A stretch of DNA of 7,627 nt, from positions 1 to 7,627 of the forward strand of contig JAFAGE010000053.1 in the NCBI GenBank assembly GCA_023423015.1. The letters are read 5' to 3'. This document shows, piece after piece, positions 6,704 to 7,627 of the stretch (its first letter is position 1; each line of letters starts with the position of its first letter). The notes beneath the pieces were generated by a model, which did no database searches, was not told the origin of the DNA, and worked only from the letters and a program-made list of their open reading frames with translations. The stretch comes from Bacteroidota bacterium (GTDB lineage: Bacteria > Bacteroidota > Bacteroidia > Chitinophagales > Chitinophagaceae). A program made the translations under genes and the position numbers.

Positions 6704-6720
6704 CAGTATTCCGATTGTTG

Positions 6721-7627
6721 TCAGATGCCGAAAGCCGTTTCGATGATCTCTTTCTGTTCCTGGGCGTGCACTTTTCCAAAGCCCGTAGCTGGTGAAGCGC
6801 TTGGTTGACGGCTGATGACGCCATAGCTGATCGACTTCAGATTCATCTGCAGGAACGATGCCGCACCCATGTTCAGCGGTTCTTCCTGGACCCAGAACCA
6901 CGTTGCCTTGCTATACTTATTGTACAGCTCTTCAAGTTGTTTTGTGGGTAAAGGATATATCTGCTCCATGCGTACAATCGCTGTATCGGTATATTGATTT
7001 TTCTGCTGATAGTCGGCAAGATCGTAATACACTTTGCCTGTGCAGAATAATACCTTCTTCACTTTAGCAGCATCGGTGATGTATGCGTCGTCTATTACTT
7101 CCCTGAATGATCCGGTTACGAATTCTTCCTTGGTAGAATATGTTCCGGGGTGGCGCAAATTTGCTTTCGGCGCAAACTGTATCAATGGTTTGCGGAATGG
7201 CCATGTAAGTTGGCGACGCAATGCATGGAAAAGATTTGCTGCTGTTGTAATGTTGGTTACAACCATGTTCAGCTCTGCGCACATCTGCAGGAAACGTTCC
7301 ATTCTCGCACTGGAGTGTTCCGGACCCTGTCCCTCATAACCATGCGGCAACAGCATCACCAATCCATTCATCCGGTTCCATTTCTGTTCGGCGCTGCTGA
7401 TAAACTGGTCGATTATAATCTGGGCACCATTAGCAAAATCACCAAACTGTGCTTCCCACAACACAAGCGTATTCGGGCTGGCCATAGCATACCCATATTC
7501 AAATCCTACAACACCATATTCACTGAGGAACGAATTGTAGATTCTGAATTTGCCTGTTGCTCCAGGAATATTTCTAAGCCGGCTGTGTGCCTTGTCGGTA
7601 CTATCGTCGCGGATAATGGCGTGCCTG
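6721..7627 (-). CDS. sucA: 2-oxoglutarate dehydrogenase E1 component, C-terminal third (5' end outside window)
   Basis: E1 (also called OdhA) is the thiamine-diphosphate-dependent subunit that decarboxylates 2-oxoglutarate and passes the succinyl group to the E2 lipoyl arm. The frame is open from the right edge (first full codon at 7626) to the TGA at 6723-6721. It shows 301 residues of a protein that is usually about 900 aa. Landmarks in order are FRIYNSFLSEYGVVGFEYGY and LVLWEAQFGDFANGAQ in the pyrimidine-binding domain, LLPHGYEGQGPEHSSARMERF with LFHALRRQLTWPFRKPLIQF, and in the C-terminal domain FWVQEEPLNMGA and SRQPSASPATGFGKVHAQEQ. These are strongly conserved in E1 of this complex. The Met at 7485 is internal: homologous sequence continues upstream of it. 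E1 and E2 lie in the usual order and are probably one operon. Confidence 0.96.
   Translation of the reverse strand, partial: RHAIIRDDSTDKAHSRLRNIPGATGKFRIYNSFLSEYGVVGFEYGYAMASPNTLVLWEAQFGDFANGAQIIIDQFISSAEQKWNRMNGLVMLLPHGYEGQGPEHSSARMERFLQMCAELNMVVTNITTAANLFHALRRQLTWPFRKPLIQFAPKANLRHPGTYSTKEEFVTGSFREVIDDAYITDAAKVKKVLFCTGKVYYDLADYQQKNQYTDTAIVRMEQIYPLPTKQLEELYNKYSKATWFWVQEEPLNMGAASFLQMNLKSISYGVISRQPSASPATGFGKVHAQEQKEIIETAFGI

Noticed and set aside
1..7627. Search by eye for CRISPR arrays, insertion sequences, tRNA/rRNA genes, toxin-antitoxin or defence genes
   Set aside because: No regular spacer-repeat pattern, transposase motif, cloverleaf or matching protein motif was seen; the coding content is explained by the six genes annotated.

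Overview
The window reads as chromosomal DNA of a member of the Bacteroidota, most likely in or near the Chitinophagaceae/Sphingobacteriia. The evidence is a secreted subtilase with a C-terminal type IX secretion (T9SS) sorting domain, an outer-membrane barrel-like DUF5723-type protein, matches to the Bacteroidota -7 promoter consensus TAnnTTTG, and no convincing Shine-Dalgarno sequence ahead of any start. The genus assignment is inference from protein style, not from a search.

Layout. Left part, + strand: the 3' end of an outer-membrane protein gene (to 455); a 146-bp intergenic region packed with 7-bp repeats, a hairpin, a 26-bp palindrome and a promoter-like motif; mnmA (602-1693), the tRNA 2-thiouridylase; then a tight pair made of an unknown lipoprotein (1773-2540) and an S8 serine protease with a T9SS signal (2548-4236), 7 bp apart. 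Right part, - strand, read from the right edge: the last third of the 2-oxoglutarate dehydrogenase E1 gene (sucA), the E2 gene odhB (6657-5374), and an RsmB/NOP2-type RNA m5C methyltransferase (5338-4217). The protease and methyltransferase genes converge and their 3' ends overlap by 20 bp. No gene-free stretch exceeds 300 bp.

How the genes relate. E1 and E2 are adjacent subunits of one TCA-cycle complex that makes succinyl-CoA; E3 (lipoamide dehydrogenase) is not in the window. The methyltransferase follows E2 by 35 bp and is probably transcribed with it, though its job in RNA modification is unrelated. The lipoprotein and protease are probably co-transcribed and both leave the cytoplasm. 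mnmA seems to have its own promoter, placed so close to the ATG that its mRNA may be leaderless.

I saw no mobile element, CRISPR array, phage, toxin-antitoxin or defence system, and no tRNA or rRNA. Most of the window is housekeeping or ordinary envelope/secretion content. The parts most worth a second look are the repeat-dense mnmA upstream region, the possible leaderless start, the lipoprotein-protease pair and the convergent coding overlap.
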